DNA from: Oscillospiraceae bacterium
Lineage (GTDB): Bacteria; Bacillota; Clostridia; Oscillospirales; Oscillospiraceae
Reading direction: 5' to 3'
Assembly: GCA_015067565.1 (NCBI GenBank)
Contig: SVMF01000020.1
Location: 1 to 46,570 of the forward strand
DNA length: 46,570 nt
A model generated the notes under the pieces. The model was given only the letters and a program-made list of their open reading frames with translations. It had not been told where the DNA came from and did no database searches. Position numbers and translations under genes: made by a program. Shown here in pieces: positions 30,184 to 39,079 of this stretch; within the stretch, counting starts at the first letter, position 1; every line of letters starts with the position of its first letter.

Positions 30184-31041
30184 ATGGCAAAGGTTACCCT
30201 GCCGCTGATGCAGGTGAACGATTGGCTTTTGAGAAAATGGCTTCCGAAGCGGCAAAGAAATACGCACAAGGGCGATTACGGAAAGATCTTGATTTTATGC
30301 GGTGCGGTCAGCTATACCGGCGCGCCCGTACTGGCAGCGATGGCGGCGGCACGCAGCGGTGCGGGACTGATCTTTGTTGGTGTGCCGCAGAGCGTGTATT
30401 CGATTGTGGCGAGCAAACTCATTGAGCCGATGGTATTTCCTCTGCCCGATGAAAACGGTATGCTTTCCGAGCAGGCGATTCCTGAGATCCTTAAGCGCCT
30501 GCAGACCTGCGATGCCTGCCTGATCGGTTGCGGCCTCGGCCGCGGTGAAGGGACCTTTGCGGTCGTCAAGGCGGTGCTGCAAAACGCAAATTGTCCCGTT
30601 GTCCTTGATGCCGATGGCATAAATGTCATGCAGGGGCATATGGATATATTGCGTAGTGCCAAGGATCTGATCCTCACCCCGCATGACGGCGAATTCCTGC
30701 GTCTGGGCGGTGAGCTGACACATCGCCTTGCGGCTGTCAAGGAGATGCACCGAAGAACGGGCGCGACGGTTCTGCTCAAGGGACATCGGACGCTCATCTG
30801 CGGAAAAGAGGGCTGTTTCATCAACCGCTGCGGAAATCCCGGCATGGCCAAGGGCGGCAGCGGAGATGCCTTGGCAGGCATCATCGTCAGTCTGCTCGGG
30901 CAGGGGATTTCGGCAACGAGGGCCGCCGCTCTGGGGGCATGGCTGCATGGACAAGCAGGAGATCTTTGCGCCCAGATGTTCGGAGAGTATCCGATGCTTC
31001 CGACCGATCTGATCGAGGCACTGCGCTACATTCTGAGATAG
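30184..31041 (+). CDS. nnrD: ADP-dependent NAD(P)H-hydrate dehydratase
   Basis: This 285-aa ribokinase-like protein carries family motifs THKGDYGKILILCGAVSYTG (residues 27-46), VPQSVYSIVASK, LIGCGLGRG, PVVLDADGIN, LTPHDGEFLRL and GNPGMAKGGSGDALAGII. It repairs hydrated NADH and NADPH using ADP. The usual N-terminal epimerase (NnrE) domain is absent, so this is the stand-alone dehydratase. It leads an operon with a lipoprotein, alr and mazF. Confidence 0.92.
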   Translation: MAKVTLPLMQVNDWLLRKWLPKRQRNTHKGDYGKILILCGAVSYTGAPVLAAMAAARSGAGLIFVGVPQSVYSIVASKLIEPMVFPLPDENGMLSEQAIPEILKRLQTCDACLIGCGLGRGEGTFAVVKAVLQNANCPVVLDADGINVMQGHMDILRSAKDLILTPHDGEFLRLGGELTHRLAAVKEMHRRTGATVLLKGHRTLICGKEGCFINRCGNPGMAKGGSGDALAGIIVSLLGQGISATRAAALGAWLHGQAGDLCAQMFGEYPMLPTDLIEALRYILR

Positions 31042-31053
31042 GGAAGTGGTCTG

Positions 31054-31611
31054 TTGCGTCGGGTTCTTTTGGTGGTTTTTTTGTGTCTTCTGTGTGTCGG
31101 GTGTGCTGACGAGAAACGAGCGTTGTCTTCCGCCATTGCGTTTCGTACCGAACTGATCAATGCGAAGGGTTGCAGCTTTAACGCGCGTATCACCGCCGAT
31201 TTTGAGGATCGGGTGGAGCTGTTTGTGCTCCAATGCACCGCGGATTCTGAAGGGAAATTTTCCTTTTGTGTCCTCGAACCGGAAACGCTCAAGGACATTT
31301 GTGCGACCGTGAGCGAGGACGGTGGAACGCTTACTTATGACGGAATGGCCATGGATTTTGGCCTTCTTGCCGATGGCAATGTGATTCCGGCAGCGGCGCC
31401 TGCGCTTGTTTTTGCGGCGTGGCGAAGCGATTATATTTCCTCCGGTGGAACGGAAGAAAACTACTACAGAGCGACCTACGAAAGAGACTTTGATTCCAAA
31501 AAGCTGATTGTGGATACTTGGTTTGAAAAAAGACTACCAATTTCCGCACAGATATGTTATAATGATCAATGTATCATTCAAATGGAGATCACGGATTTTT
31601 CTTTTCACTGA
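31054..31611 (+). CDS. Putative lipoprotein of unknown function
   Basis: This 185-aa protein probably starts at TTG 31054. It has a short signal peptide ending in lipobox LCVGC (Cys at about residue 17), followed by about 165 residues with alternating strands that I do not recognise (for example AFRTELINAKGCSFNARITA). It would be tethered to the outer face of the membrane. Position between nnrD and alr, with gaps of about 12 and 10 bp, places it in the operon. Confidence 0.7.
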   Translation: MRRVLLVVFLCLLCVGCADEKRALSSAIAFRTELINAKGCSFNARITADFEDRVELFVLQCTADSEGKFSFCVLEPETLKDICATVSEDGGTLTYDGMAMDFGLLADGNVIPAAAPALVFAAWRSDYISSGGTEENYYRATYERDFDSKKLIVDTWFEKRLPISAQICYNDQCIIQMEITDFSFH

Positions 31612-31621
31612 GGAGAAAATT

Positions 31622-32794
31622 ATGGAATATTTAAAAAGAACCTGGGCGGATATTTCACTCGACAATCTGAAACATAACTATGAGGCGCTGAGAAGTCGCA
31701 TTCCCTCCGGATGCCGCTTTTTGGGCGTGGTGAAGGCAGATGCCTATGGCCACGGTGCAGTGCCAATCAGCCGCTACCTGACGGAGATGGGCGCAGAATA
31801 TCTGGCTGTATCCAACATTGAGGAGGCTGCACAGCTCAGAAGAGGCGGTATTCGCGGCCCGATCCTGATCCTTGGCTATACACCGCCGTTTTATGCCGAT
31901 GAGCTTGCCAAGATGGGGCTCCGCCAGGAGGTTCACAGCCTGGAATACGCCCAAAATCTCAACGAACGGCTCAAGGGAACCAACCGCCGCATCCGTGTGC
32001 ATATCAAGCTCGATACGGGTATGTCCCGACTCGGCTTCTTTGCCTACAAATGCGACAGAACGGTTGATGAAATCAAGCAGATCGCCGCGATGGAGCATCT
32101 CTTGATCGAAGGGATTTTTACCCATTTCCCTGTGGCCGATACCATCGACGGCGCGGACGAGAACTTTACAAGAACGCAGTTTGAGCGCTTCATGACTATG
32201 CTCGATCGTCTGAAGGCTGTCGGCATTGAGCCACAGATCCGCCATTGCTGCAACTCCGGTGCAAGCATCTTGTATCCTGAGTATGCTCTCGATATGATAC
32301 GCCCCGGCATTGCGACCTATGGCGTGACGAATGACGATCTGGCCGATAAGATCGACCTGCGTCCGGTGATGCAGCTGCGTTCGACCATTTTCCAGATCCG
32401 TGACTTTGATCCGCTTATTACCGTCAGCTATGGCCGCACCTACACGACCGAGGACCCTACGAGGATCGCTGTTGTGGGCATTGGTTACGCTGATGGCCTG
32501 CAAAGAGGTTTGTCAAACAATATCTCCTTCCTCTTGCACGGAAAGCGTGTGCGTCAGATCGGTCGCATCTGCATGGATATGTGCATGATCGACATCTCTC
32601 GCGTACCGGATGCGAAGGTCGGCGATGTTGTGACGATCTTCGGTGACGACGGCGATGACCGCATTATGGTTACCGATTTTACAAGAAGATTGAATACGAT
32701 TCCCTATGAGATTCTCTGCGACATCAATAAGCGCATTCCGAGAATTTACCTCGACGGAGAAAATCAGACCGAGATCCTGCAATATATTGTTTGA
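31622..32794 (+). CDS. alr: Alanine racemase
   Basis: This 390-aa protein starts at ATG 31622 behind GAGGAG. The PLP lysine is in FLGVVKADAYGHGAVP (around residue 37), and the catalytic Tyr region is VVGIGYADGLQRGL (around residue 280). HIKLDTGMSRLG and MDMCMIDIS are also typical. It makes D-alanine for peptidoglycan; spore formers also use it to block germination. It is followed by mazF, a common clostridial and bacillar arrangement. Confidence 0.96.
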   Translation: MEYLKRTWADISLDNLKHNYEALRSRIPSGCRFLGVVKADAYGHGAVPISRYLTEMGAEYLAVSNIEEAAQLRRGGIRGPILILGYTPPFYADELAKMGLRQEVHSLEYAQNLNERLKGTNRRIRVHIKLDTGMSRLGFFAYKCDRTVDEIKQIAAMEHLLIEGIFTHFPVADTIDGADENFTRTQFERFMTMLDRLKAVGIEPQIRHCCNSGASILYPEYALDMIRPGIATYGVTNDDLADKIDLRPVMQLRSTIFQIRDFDPLITVSYGRTYTTEDPTRIAVVGIGYADGLQRGLSNNISFLLHGKRVRQIGRICMDMCMIDISRVPDAKVGDVVTIFGDDGDDRIMVTDFTRRLNTIPYEILCDINKRIPRIYLDGENQTEILQYIV

Positions 32795-32902
32795 TGTGAC
32801 ATAGGATATAGCGGAGTTCCGCTGAATAAATTTTGCTTCTGCGTGGGACAATAGGGTTGAGCCGTTACATAAACGGCAAGACCAACACGGAGCGTGAAGC
32901 AA

Positions 32903-33259
32903 ATGGATACAACTGTAAAGAGGGGCGACATCTTTTATGCCGATCTGAGCCCGGTCATCGGCAGCGAGCAGGGGGGAACCAGACCTGTGCTCATTGTACA
33001 GAACGATACCGGCAACCGCCATTCACCCACCGTGATCGCTGCGGCCATCACATCCCAGACCAACAAGGCGAAGCTTCCGACGCATATTGAGCTGATCGGA
33101 AAGAACGTCGGCTTGACAAAGGACTCGGTGGTGTTGCTTGAGCAGATACGGACGATCGACAAGCGTCGTTTGCGTGAGCATATGGGACGCCTGGATGCAG
33201 GACTTATGAACCAGGTGGACACTGCCATTGCAGTGAGCTTCGGCCTGCCACAGGCATAA
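32903..33259 (+). CDS. mazF: MazF/EndoA-type mRNA interferase
   Basis: This 118-aa protein starts at ATG 32903, ten bases after GGAG. It has [20 protein letters not shown], then [23 protein letters not shown] and [12 protein letters not shown], the MazF/PemK core including the Arg and Thr of the active site. It cleaves RNA at short sites. No MazE-like antitoxin ORF is found in the 108 bp between alr and mazF or nearby, so it is either an orphan or controlled otherwise. Confidence 0.92.
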   Translation: MDTTVKRGDIFYADLSPVIGSEQGGTRPVLIVQNDTGNRHSPTVIAAAITSQTNKAKLPTHIELIGKNVGLTKDSVVLLEQIRTIDKRRLREHMGRLDAGLMNQVDTAIAVSFGLPQA

Positions 33260-33264
33260 AACAC

Positions 33265-33302
33265 GATCCCTCTCACATAGAATCTGTGGGAGGGATCTTT
33301 TT
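33265..33302 (+). terminator. Terminator after mazF whose 3' arm carries the next ribosome binding site
   Basis: GATCCCTCTCACA (33265-33277) and TGTGGGAGGGATC (33285-33297) form a 13-bp stem (one G-U), followed by TTTTT and immediately ATG 33303. The GGGAGG in the 3' arm is the only Shine-Dalgarno sequence for the 33303 gene, so the hairpin could also gate its translation. Confidence 0.75.
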
Positions 33303-33857
33303 ATGGATGTGTATGAAAATGGCAGGAAGATCGGAAGTCTGCAGCTTCTGGATGACGGACTATATTATAGGATCGAATGTGCGCTGATGCCCACGAAGGA
33401 GCTCAGGCGGATCTATCTGGCTTATCCTTACGGATCGATGTATCTGGGACTTGCAGATCGGGATGGCAGGTATATGACAAGACTTGCAAAAAAGAGAATG
33501 CCTGAACAGCCGCTCGCGGTTTGCTCATGCAGGCCGAAAGGAGCGTATGCTCCTTGGCGAGGCGAGGTGGGCGGAAATGTGCTCGACGATGCCCTGATCG
33601 GTGAATCCGAAATTTTGATTTTACCGCAGGAAACGGTTCGATTTCCACAGTGGGTATTGGAAACGAAGAAGATAGATGAAACAGAAATGGTGGCCATTCC
33701 CTTGAACGATGAGGGTCTGCCACAGCCGAGAGAAAGAGAGGCTACAAACGATGAGACGATGGATATCGATGATTTTGATATTGACCTGCTTGCTGACGTG
33801 CCTGCCGATGACGGCTTCGGCAGTGAAGGGTGGCAAGCTGATCGCGCTGACCTTTGA
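33303..33857 (+). CDS. Unrecognised protein overlapping the downstream deacetylase gene
   Basis: This 184-aa protein begins MDVYENGRKIGSLQLLDDGL, a beta-rich start repeated around DGLYYRIECALMP and LRRIYLAYPYGSMYLG. The last 36 residues are very acidic (DDFDIDLLADVPADDG) and are read in a different frame over the signal-peptide region of the deacetylase (107-bp overlap). The natural stop may therefore have been lost. I do not recognise the family. The ribosome binding site sits inside the preceding terminator stem. Confidence 0.6.
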   Translation: MDVYENGRKIGSLQLLDDGLYYRIECALMPTKELRRIYLAYPYGSMYLGLADRDGRYMTRLAKKRMPEQPLAVCSCRPKGAYAPWRGEVGGNVLDDALIGESEILILPQETVRFPQWVLETKKIDETEMVAIPLNDEGLPQPREREATNDETMDIDDFDIDLLADVPADDGFGSEGWQADRADL

Positions 33858-35223
33858 TGACGGCCCTTGCGGCTATACCAAGGGGCTTCTTGACGGCCTG
33901 AAGCAAAGAAATGTCAAAGTGACCTTCTTCATGCTCGGGCAGTGCGCCAAGGCCTATCCCGATACGGTGCGACGGGCCTATGACGAGGGGCATCAGATCG
34001 CGCAGCATACATACAACCATCCAGCCCTGACCACAAAATCAAACGAGGAAATCCAATGGCAGCTCAAGACAACGGATGCGATCCTCGATGAGATTCTCGG
34101 TCAGGATCTGGACTACATCCTGCGCACACCTTACGGCGATTACAATGACCGTGTACTCGGGCAGCTTTCTTGTCCGAACATCATCTGGTCACTGGACTCG
34201 TGCGATTGGCAGCTGCTCAATGCGCAGAAGGTCTGCGATAAGATTGTTAACAATGCCTTCGACGGTGCGATCGTGCTGGTGCACGACATTCACAAAACAT
34301 CGATCCCCGGCGCGCTGCAGGCGATCGACATTTTGCTTGCAAGAGGCTATGAGTTCGTGACGGTCAATGAGCTCTTCCGTCGCAGAGGGGTCGAGCTTCA
34401 AGATGGTGTGAATTACTATCGCTGTAAGCCGACGGGGATCGACCTGGGCGGCTTGATCGAGCCGAAGGTGCAGGTTTACGGCGGAAATGTAATTTTTACC
34501 GATGTAGATCCGAATGGAAAGCTGCACTACACGACCGACGGCACGTCACCGAACAAGAACAGCCCGGTCTATCAAAAGCCAATCCCACTGTTTGCGGGAA
34601 TCTTGCGTTATTGTGTGATCGCTGAGGGATCGCAGACACCGATCAGAACCCTGACGGTTACCAGGAAGGGCAATCTGTTCAGCGATGTAGGTCGGAATGA
34701 CTGGTTCCTGGAGGCTGCAGACCGAAGCGTGTGGCTTGGATTGTTCAAGGGGACGGGGGAATACCAATTTTCTCCAAACGCACCGCTGACCAGGGCGATG
34801 TTCCTTACGGTTCTTCACCGATTGATGGGACTCAAGGGCAGGGACATAAGTGTTCAGAAACTGGACCATTTCGCTGATCTGCAGCAGGAATGGTACCTCG
34901 AGGCCGTTTGCTGGGGCTTCGAGAATGGCATTGTCAACGGCTACGAAGATGGTTTGTTCCATCCGAATGCAAGCATTACACGAGAGGAAATGTGTGCGAT
35001 CCTGGATCGTGCGCTGCAATGGCTGGCGCAGGATCTGCAGGAGGCAGAACTTGGCTTTGCCGATGCAGACAGCATCTCTGATTGGGCGAGGCAGAGTGTG
35101 GCCAGAGTCAGCTCCTGCGGCCTGATCCTGGGTATGGAAAACAACTGTTTTGCGCCGAGAGCAACGGCAACACGAGCGCAGGCGGCGACGGTTTTACTGA
35201 GACTTTACGACATGATGGGATAA
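33751..35223 (+). CDS. SLH-anchored polysaccharide deacetylase
   Basis: This protein is 490 aa from ATG 33751, with signal peptide RRWISMILILTCLLTCLPM, cleaved after TASA. The NodB domain (residues 28-215) has LIALTFDDGPCG, AQHTYNHPALT (metal His pair), LRTPYGDYND, WSLDSCDWQ and IVLVHDIHKTS. A chitobiase-type beta domain follows (GKLHYTTDGTSPNKNSPVY). Three SLH repeats end the protein: WFLEAADRSVWLGLFKGTG, WYLEAVCWGFENGIVNGYED and WARQSVARVSSCGLILGME. SLH repeats bind secondary wall polymer, so the enzyme should act on glycan at the surface. Confidence 0.9.
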   Translation: MRRWISMILILTCLLTCLPMTASAVKGGKLIALTFDDGPCGYTKGLLDGLKQRNVKVTFFMLGQCAKAYPDTVRRAYDEGHQIAQHTYNHPALTTKSNEEIQWQLKTTDAILDEILGQDLDYILRTPYGDYNDRVLGQLSCPNIIWSLDSCDWQLLNAQKVCDKIVNNAFDGAIVLVHDIHKTSIPGALQAIDILLARGYEFVTVNELFRRRGVELQDGVNYYRCKPTGIDLGGLIEPKVQVYGGNVIFTDVDPNGKLHYTTDGTSPNKNSPVYQKPIPLFAGILRYCVIAEGSQTPIRTLTVTRKGNLFSDVGRNDWFLEAADRSVWLGLFKGTGEYQFSPNAPLTRAMFLTVLHRLMGLKGRDISVQKLDHFADLQQEWYLEAVCWGFENGIVNGYEDGLFHPNASITREEMCAILDRALQWLAQDLQEAELGFADADSISDWARQSVARVSSCGLILGMENNCFAPRATATRAQAATVLLRLYDMMG

Positions 35224-35230
35224 AAAAGAG

Positions 35231-35263
35231 GAGCTGTAAGGAAATCTTACAGCTCCTTGAAAT
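35231..35263 (+). terminator. Terminator between convergent genes
   Basis: GGAGCTGTAAG and CTTACAGCTCC form an 11-bp stem around GAAAT, followed by TTGAAATTT. It lies seven bases past the deacetylase stop and just before the end of the convergent SEDS gene. Confidence 0.8.
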
Positions 35264-36409
35264 TTAATAAGGTCTTATATAGTGGGCGCTGATCTCTCGC
35301 GATGGTCGCATCTTAATGCCCGAAACAACACCCATTGCGATAAATGAGGTCAGGATGGAACTGCCACCGTAGCTGATGAACGGCAGCGCAAGACCGATGA
35401 CCGGGACGAGACCCAGACAGACACCGATGTTGATCAGGATTTGGAACAACAGCATCGAGGCGATACCGAGACAGATCAAACGGTTCATGTAGTCAGGAGA
35501 CTTTATACCGACATAAATGATGCGCGCAACGATGGCAGTCAGAATTGCGAGAATGAACAGACAGCCGAGCATACCCAACTGTTCGCCGGTTGACGAGAAG
35601 ATCATGTCGGTGTGTTTAGCGGGAAGGCCGGCCTCGCTGAGGTTTCCCTCGAACAAACCCATGCCGCTGATGCCGCCGTTTTGCAAGGCCTTGAGACTCT
35701 GATTTGTCTGCCACAGTGTATTTCGACCGGAAGGGTCGATGGACGGATCGAAAAGTGCCAGAATTCGGTTTTTCTGGTCAGGACGAAGGATGTTGAGCCA
35801 GATATACGGGGTGGCAAGTGCAACAATTCCGGCGCCACACAAAAACCACCACAGGCTGACACCGCCGATAAAGAGCATAGTAATGAAGATGAACACGAAG
35901 ATCAGTGCAACACCGGTATCACTTGAGATCATAATGATCAGGCCTACGATGAAGAGCATGTGAAACACCAGGGGGGATACAGAACGGAGCGAAGAGATGC
36001 GGTTCTGGTGGATGCTCATGGTTTTTGCCAAGATGATGATGTAGGTGATCTTACAAACCTCGGCAGGCTGAATGTTGAACGGCAGGAAGGGGAAGTCCAG
36101 CCAGCTTCGGTTACCGGAGGAGCCTTCGATACCCCAGATCAGAAGAATGCCGATGAAACCCGCATTGAATAAAAACAGAAGCGATCTTTGTCCGGCGAGG
36201 ATGTCGATGTCAAAGGCCGTCAGGAGGAAGTACAGTACGATACCTGCCAGCATGGCACCGATCTGAACGGTGATATAGTGTGTGCCCTCATCCTGCGTTA
36301 CGGCATAGATCATCACGATGCCGAAGATTGTAGCGATGATACACAAGCTCAACAGGATCATATCACCTTTTTTGAAAATTTCCGTGATTTTATTGCCGAG
36401 TTTCTTCAT
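35264..36409 (-). CDS. SEDS glycosyltransferase (FtsW/RodA/SpoVE family)
   Basis: This protein is 381 aa from ATG 36409, with GGAGGTG before it. It has about ten TM helices. SEDS motifs are visible: GNRSWLDFPFLPFNIQPAEVCKI (cut here: GNRSWLDF and IQPAEVCK), GLPAKHTDMIFSSTGEQLG and PFISYGGSSILTSFIAMG near the C-terminus. It polymerises lipid II into glycan strands with a class B PBP. No PBP or mre gene is adjacent, so RodA, FtsW or SpoVE roles cannot be told apart. Confidence 0.9.
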   Translation of the reverse strand: MKKLGNKITEIFKKGDMILLSLCIIATIFGIVMIYAVTQDEGTHYITVQIGAMLAGIVLYFLLTAFDIDILAGQRSLLFLFNAGFIGILLIWGIEGSSGNRSWLDFPFLPFNIQPAEVCKITYIIILAKTMSIHQNRISSLRSVSPLVFHMLFIVGLIIMISSDTGVALIFVFIFITMLFIGGVSLWWFLCGAGIVALATPYIWLNILRPDQKNRILALFDPSIDPSGRNTLWQTNQSLKALQNGGISGMGLFEGNLSEAGLPAKHTDMIFSSTGEQLGMLGCLFILAILTAIVARIIYVGIKSPDYMNRLICLGIASMLLFQILINIGVCLGLVPVIGLALPFISYGGSSILTSFIAMGVVSGIKMRPSREISAHYIRPY

Positions 36410-36484
36410 GTGCACACCTCCAATCACATTTTGTCCATCTATTGTACCACCGAAAATCAATTCTGTAAACCCAAAAACTTAGTT

Positions 36485-36513
36485 TTGCAAAATTTCTTCT
36501 TTTGTGTTATAAT
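36485..36513 (+). promoter_or_regulatory. Sigma-A promoter of tsaE-tsaB-upp
   Basis: TTGCAA (36485-36490) and TATAAT (36508-36513) are 17 bp apart, 17 bp before the first start codon. Confidence 0.8.
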
Positions 36514-36530
36514 GACATAGAAGGAAGTGA

Positions 36531-36959
36531 ATGCAGATGCAATTCGTTACAAATACACCCGAGCAGACCGAGGATGTGGGGCAACTTTTGGCGCAGACCC
36601 TCCGTGGCGGCGAGATTATTGCCTTCCTCGGCGACCTTGGTGCAGGCAAAACGGCCTTTACCCGGGGACTCGCAAGAGGCTTAGGGATCGAGATGCGCGT
36701 GACCAGTCCGACCTATACGATCGTCAATGAATATTTGGGCGGTCGCTTGGAGCTGTTTCATTTTGATATGTATCGACTTGCCTCGGAGGACGAGCTGTTC
36801 GACATTGGTTGGGACGACTATTTGGCCAGAGGTGGTGTGTGTGCCGTGGAGTGGAGCGAAAATGTCAGCTCCCTGATGACCGATGCAATTACGGTCAGGA
36901 TCGAAAAACTGTCCGATGAAGAAAGACGGATCGAAATTGAGGGGAGTGAGCTCAAATGA
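36531..36959 (+). CDS. tsaE: tRNA t6A biosynthesis ATPase TsaE
   Basis: This 142-aa protein starts at ATG 36531 (or 36537). It has Walker A FLGDLGAGKTAFTRGL, SPTYTIVNEYLGG and a Walker-B-like VCAVEWSENV. TsaE is the P-loop ATPase that cycles the TsaBD complex during transfer of threonylcarbamoyl to A37 of ANN-decoding tRNAs. Its stop overlaps the tsaB start (ATGA). Confidence 0.95.
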   Translation: MQMQFVTNTPEQTEDVGQLLAQTLRGGEIIAFLGDLGAGKTAFTRGLARGLGIEMRVTSPTYTIVNEYLGGRLELFHFDMYRLASEDELFDIGWDDYLARGGVCAVEWSENVSSLMTDAITVRIEKLSDEERRIEIEGSELK

Positions 36960-37657
36960 TATTGGCCTTTGAAACCTCGGCAAAAGCCGCGTCTGTGGCT
37001 CTTTGGAAAGACGATGTGCTGATCGCGGAGTACTATCAGAACTGCGGCCAGACCCACAGCAAGACCTTGATGAAAATGGCGCAGGACCTTTTGGACAATT
37101 GCGGCATCAAGGCGCAGGAGCTTACGGCAATTGCCTGTGCTTCCGGGCCGGGCAGCTTTACCGGTGTGCGTATCGGAGTTGCGGCAGCCAAGGGAATGGC
37201 ATGGGGGCTGCAGAAGCCCTGCCTGGGTGTCTCAACCCTTGAGTCGATGGCCTATCAGGCACTTTCGTTCCAAGGTGTGATCTGTTGTGCTATGGATGCC
37301 CGTCGGGATCAGGTGTATCATGCGATGTTCCTTTCCGACGGTAAAAAGCTGACCCGCCTGAGCGAGGATTGCGCGATTTCGCTCGAAGAATTACGCGTTG
37401 AACTGAAAAAACACGAAAAAATAAAAATAATTGTTGGCGATGGAGCAATGCTGTGCTATAATAACGTCGGACAAACAGTGTCAGACTGTCATTGTGCCCC
37501 GGAACACCTCAGAATGCAGCGTGCGTCGGGTGTGGCATTGGCGGCGGCCAAGCAACTCTCCGCAGGTGACGATGGTAACGGCGCAACGATGATGCCGAAC
37601 TATCTACGTCTGTCTCAAGCGGAGAGAGAGCGTTTGCAAAAGACGGAAGGAGCATAA
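36956..37657 (+). CDS. tsaB: t6A complex subunit TsaB
   Basis: This 233-aa protein has an ASKHA-fold start ([19 protein letters not shown]) and [20 protein letters not shown] with the hallmark [11 protein letters not shown], then [12 protein letters not shown]. It is the scaffold of the TsaB-TsaD-TsaE complex. rimI and tsaD, often next, are not here; upp follows after 2 bp instead. Sua5, the first enzyme of the pathway, is at 14171-15220. Confidence 0.95.
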   Translation: MILAFETSAKAASVALWKDDVLIAEYYQNCGQTHSKTLMKMAQDLLDNCGIKAQELTAIACASGPGSFTGVRIGVAAAKGMAWGLQKPCLGVSTLESMAYQALSFQGVICCAMDARRDQVYHAMFLSDGKKLTRLSEDCAISLEELRVELKKHEKIKIIVGDGAMLCYNNVGQTVSDCHCAPEHLRMQRASGVALAAAKQLSAGDDGNGATMMPNYLRLSQAERERLQKTEGA

Positions 37658-37659
37658 TT

Positions 37660-38292
37660 ATGGGAAAAGTTCAGATTCTGGAGCATCCGCTGCTTCAGCA
37701 CAAGCTTGCAAGACTTCGTGACAAGAACACGGGCGTCAAGGAATTTCGTGAGGTAGTCGGCGAGATCGCTGCTCTCATGTGCTACGAGGCAACTCGCAAT
37801 CTGCCGACCGAAGAGGTCGAGATCGAAACGCCGGTCTCTGTGGCAAAGGTTCGCGTTCTGGCCGGCAAAAAGCTGGCAATCGTTCCGATCCTGCGTGCAG
37901 GCTTGGGTATGGTCGACAGTATGATTGCGCTGATTCCTTCGGCAAAGATCGGCCACATCGGCCTTTATCGTGACCCGGAAACGCACCTGCCCGTGCAGTA
38001 CTACTGCAAGATGCCGCCTGATATCTCTGAACGCCAGGTTTTCGTGGTTGACCCGATGCTTGCTACCGGCGGCAGCGTGGTCGCAGCCATCGACATCCTG
38101 AAGAAGGAATATGGCTGCAAGTATATTACGCTTCTGAACATTTTGGCCGCACCCGAGGGTGTGCAGGCAGTTGCCGAGGCACATCCGGATGTGGATATCA
38201 TCGTGACGGCGGTGGACGAGAAGCTCAACGACCATAAATACATCGTTCCCGGTTTGGGTGATGCCGGAGATCGTATTTTCGGCACGAAGTAA
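37660..38292 (+). CDS. upp: Uracil phosphoribosyltransferase
   Basis: This 210-aa protein has the Upp start [19 protein letters not shown], then [14 protein letters not shown], the PRPP motif [19 protein letters not shown], and the C-terminal uracil-binding [15 protein letters not shown]. It converts uracil plus PRPP to UMP. The start is set by GGAAGGAGC just before ATG 37660. It is co-transcribed with tsaE and tsaB. Confidence 0.97.
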   Translation: MGKVQILEHPLLQHKLARLRDKNTGVKEFREVVGEIAALMCYEATRNLPTEEVEIETPVSVAKVRVLAGKKLAIVPILRAGLGMVDSMIALIPSAKIGHIGLYRDPETHLPVQYYCKMPPDISERQVFVVDPMLATGGSVVAAIDILKKEYGCKYITLLNILAAPEGVQAVAEAHPDVDIIVTAVDEKLNDHKYIVPGLGDAGDRIFGTK

Positions 38293-38301
38293 GGACCATG
38301 A

Positions 38302-38336
38302 TGTCAGGCGCCAAGCGCATGTTCTGGCGCCTGACA
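38302..38336 (+). terminator. Hairpin after upp
   Basis: TGTCAGGCGCCA and TGGCGCCTGACA form a perfect 12-bp stem with an 11-nt loop. There is no T run after it, so it is a terminator-like or 3'-end-stabilising hairpin. Confidence 0.6.
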
Positions 38337-38356
38337 ATAAAATACAAATTTATTGC

Positions 38357-38385
38357 TTGACAATTGCGGAAGGCTGTGCTATAAT
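38357..38385 (+). promoter_or_regulatory. Promoter of the tRNA pair
   Basis: TTGACA (38357-38362) and TATAAT (38380-38385), both consensus, are 17 bp apart, 27 bp before the first tRNA. Confidence 0.88.
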
Positions 38386-38412
38386 ACCAACGCCGACGGG
38401 ATAGAAGCACAT

Positions 38413-38489
38413 GGGCCTTTAGCTCAGTTGGTTAGAGCATCCGGCTCATAACCGGACGGTCCCGGGTTCAAGTCCCTGAAGGCCCACCA
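38413..38489 (+). tRNA. tRNA-Ile2 (anticodon CAU), alternatively tRNA-Met
   Basis: The 77-nt cloverleaf has acceptor GGGCCTT/AAGGCCC, encoded CCA, and anticodon CAT at 38447-38449 in the loop CTCATAA. GGACCTTTAGCTCAGTTGG-like start and the GGCTCATAACC arm resemble the bacillar tRNA-Ile2, whose C34 is changed to lysidine by TilS, more than elongator tRNA-Met (GGTTCATACCC). Confidence 0.92.
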
Positions 38490-38504
38490 AATTTTATACA
38501 GTAT

Positions 38505-38580
<76 letters not shown>

Positions 38581-38583
38581 GGA

Positions 38584-38624
38584 TTGGGAATTTACAAGTT
38601 TCTCTTGTAAATTCCCAATTTTTT
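38584..38624 (+). terminator. Terminator of the tRNA operon
   Basis: TTGGGAATTTACAAG and CTTGTAAATTCCCAA form a perfect 15-bp stem around TTTCT, followed by six or more T. Confidence 0.93.
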
Positions 38625-38770
38625 ATTATCAAAAATTAGATACACGGATTTTTGAAAAGCCCAAAAGTGCTTCTGGGCCTACGGTCTCACTAAATTGTGA
38701 GGTGTAAACTATGCGAATGAAAATGGTCTGTGATACATAGGGCATCAAAAGGAAACTGAACAACTATGGC

Positions 38771-39040
38771 ATGAACAACGCCTTTATTCAAATGTCCGGT
38801 GTGTTTGCGGAATTGGAGCTGCGCATCATCAGGGAGCGTGTGCGTTCCGGCATGGCAAACGCCAAGGCCAAGGGGAAGAAAATCGGTAGACCCCATGCCA
38901 CCAAGGATTCCATACCTGCTGCATTTTACCGCCATTATCCGGCATACCAAAAAGGACAGCTCAATCTCAGCGAACTTGCCCGTGTATGCAACCTAAGCCG
39001 CACAACGGTCTATAAATATCTTTCTCTTTTGGAGCAATAA
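38771..39040 (+). pseudogene. Truncated serine recombinase (resolvase) C-terminal half
   Basis: The 89 codons encode NAFIQMSGVFAELELRIIRE, then RVRSGMANAKAKGKKIGRP and a C-terminal Hin-like HTH (LSELARVCNLSRTTVYKYL). These are the E-helix and DNA-binding domain of a small resolvase/invertase. The frame runs upstream only to a stop near 38740, and the catalytic Ser domain is missing. It is a remnant, so the excision activity is probably lost; a DNA-binding role is possible. It lies 190 bp after the tRNA terminator, at the left edge of an accessory island. Confidence 0.8.
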
Positions 39041-39043
39041 AAC

Positions 39044-39075
39044 AGGGAGCAGAAGTTTTCACCTCTGCTCCCTTT
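39044..39075. terminator. Bidirectional terminator
   Basis: AGGGAGCAGAAG and CCTCTGCTCCCT pair (one mismatch or G-U) around TTTTCA, between the resolvase remnant and the convergent lipoprotein gene. Confidence 0.75.
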
Positions 39076-39079
39076 AAGA

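Noticed and set aside
38413-38489. tRNA-Met as first choice for the CAT anticodon
   Set aside because: The anticodon arm and the 5' half resemble Ile2 tRNAs, which are read with lysidine; Met is kept as the alternative.
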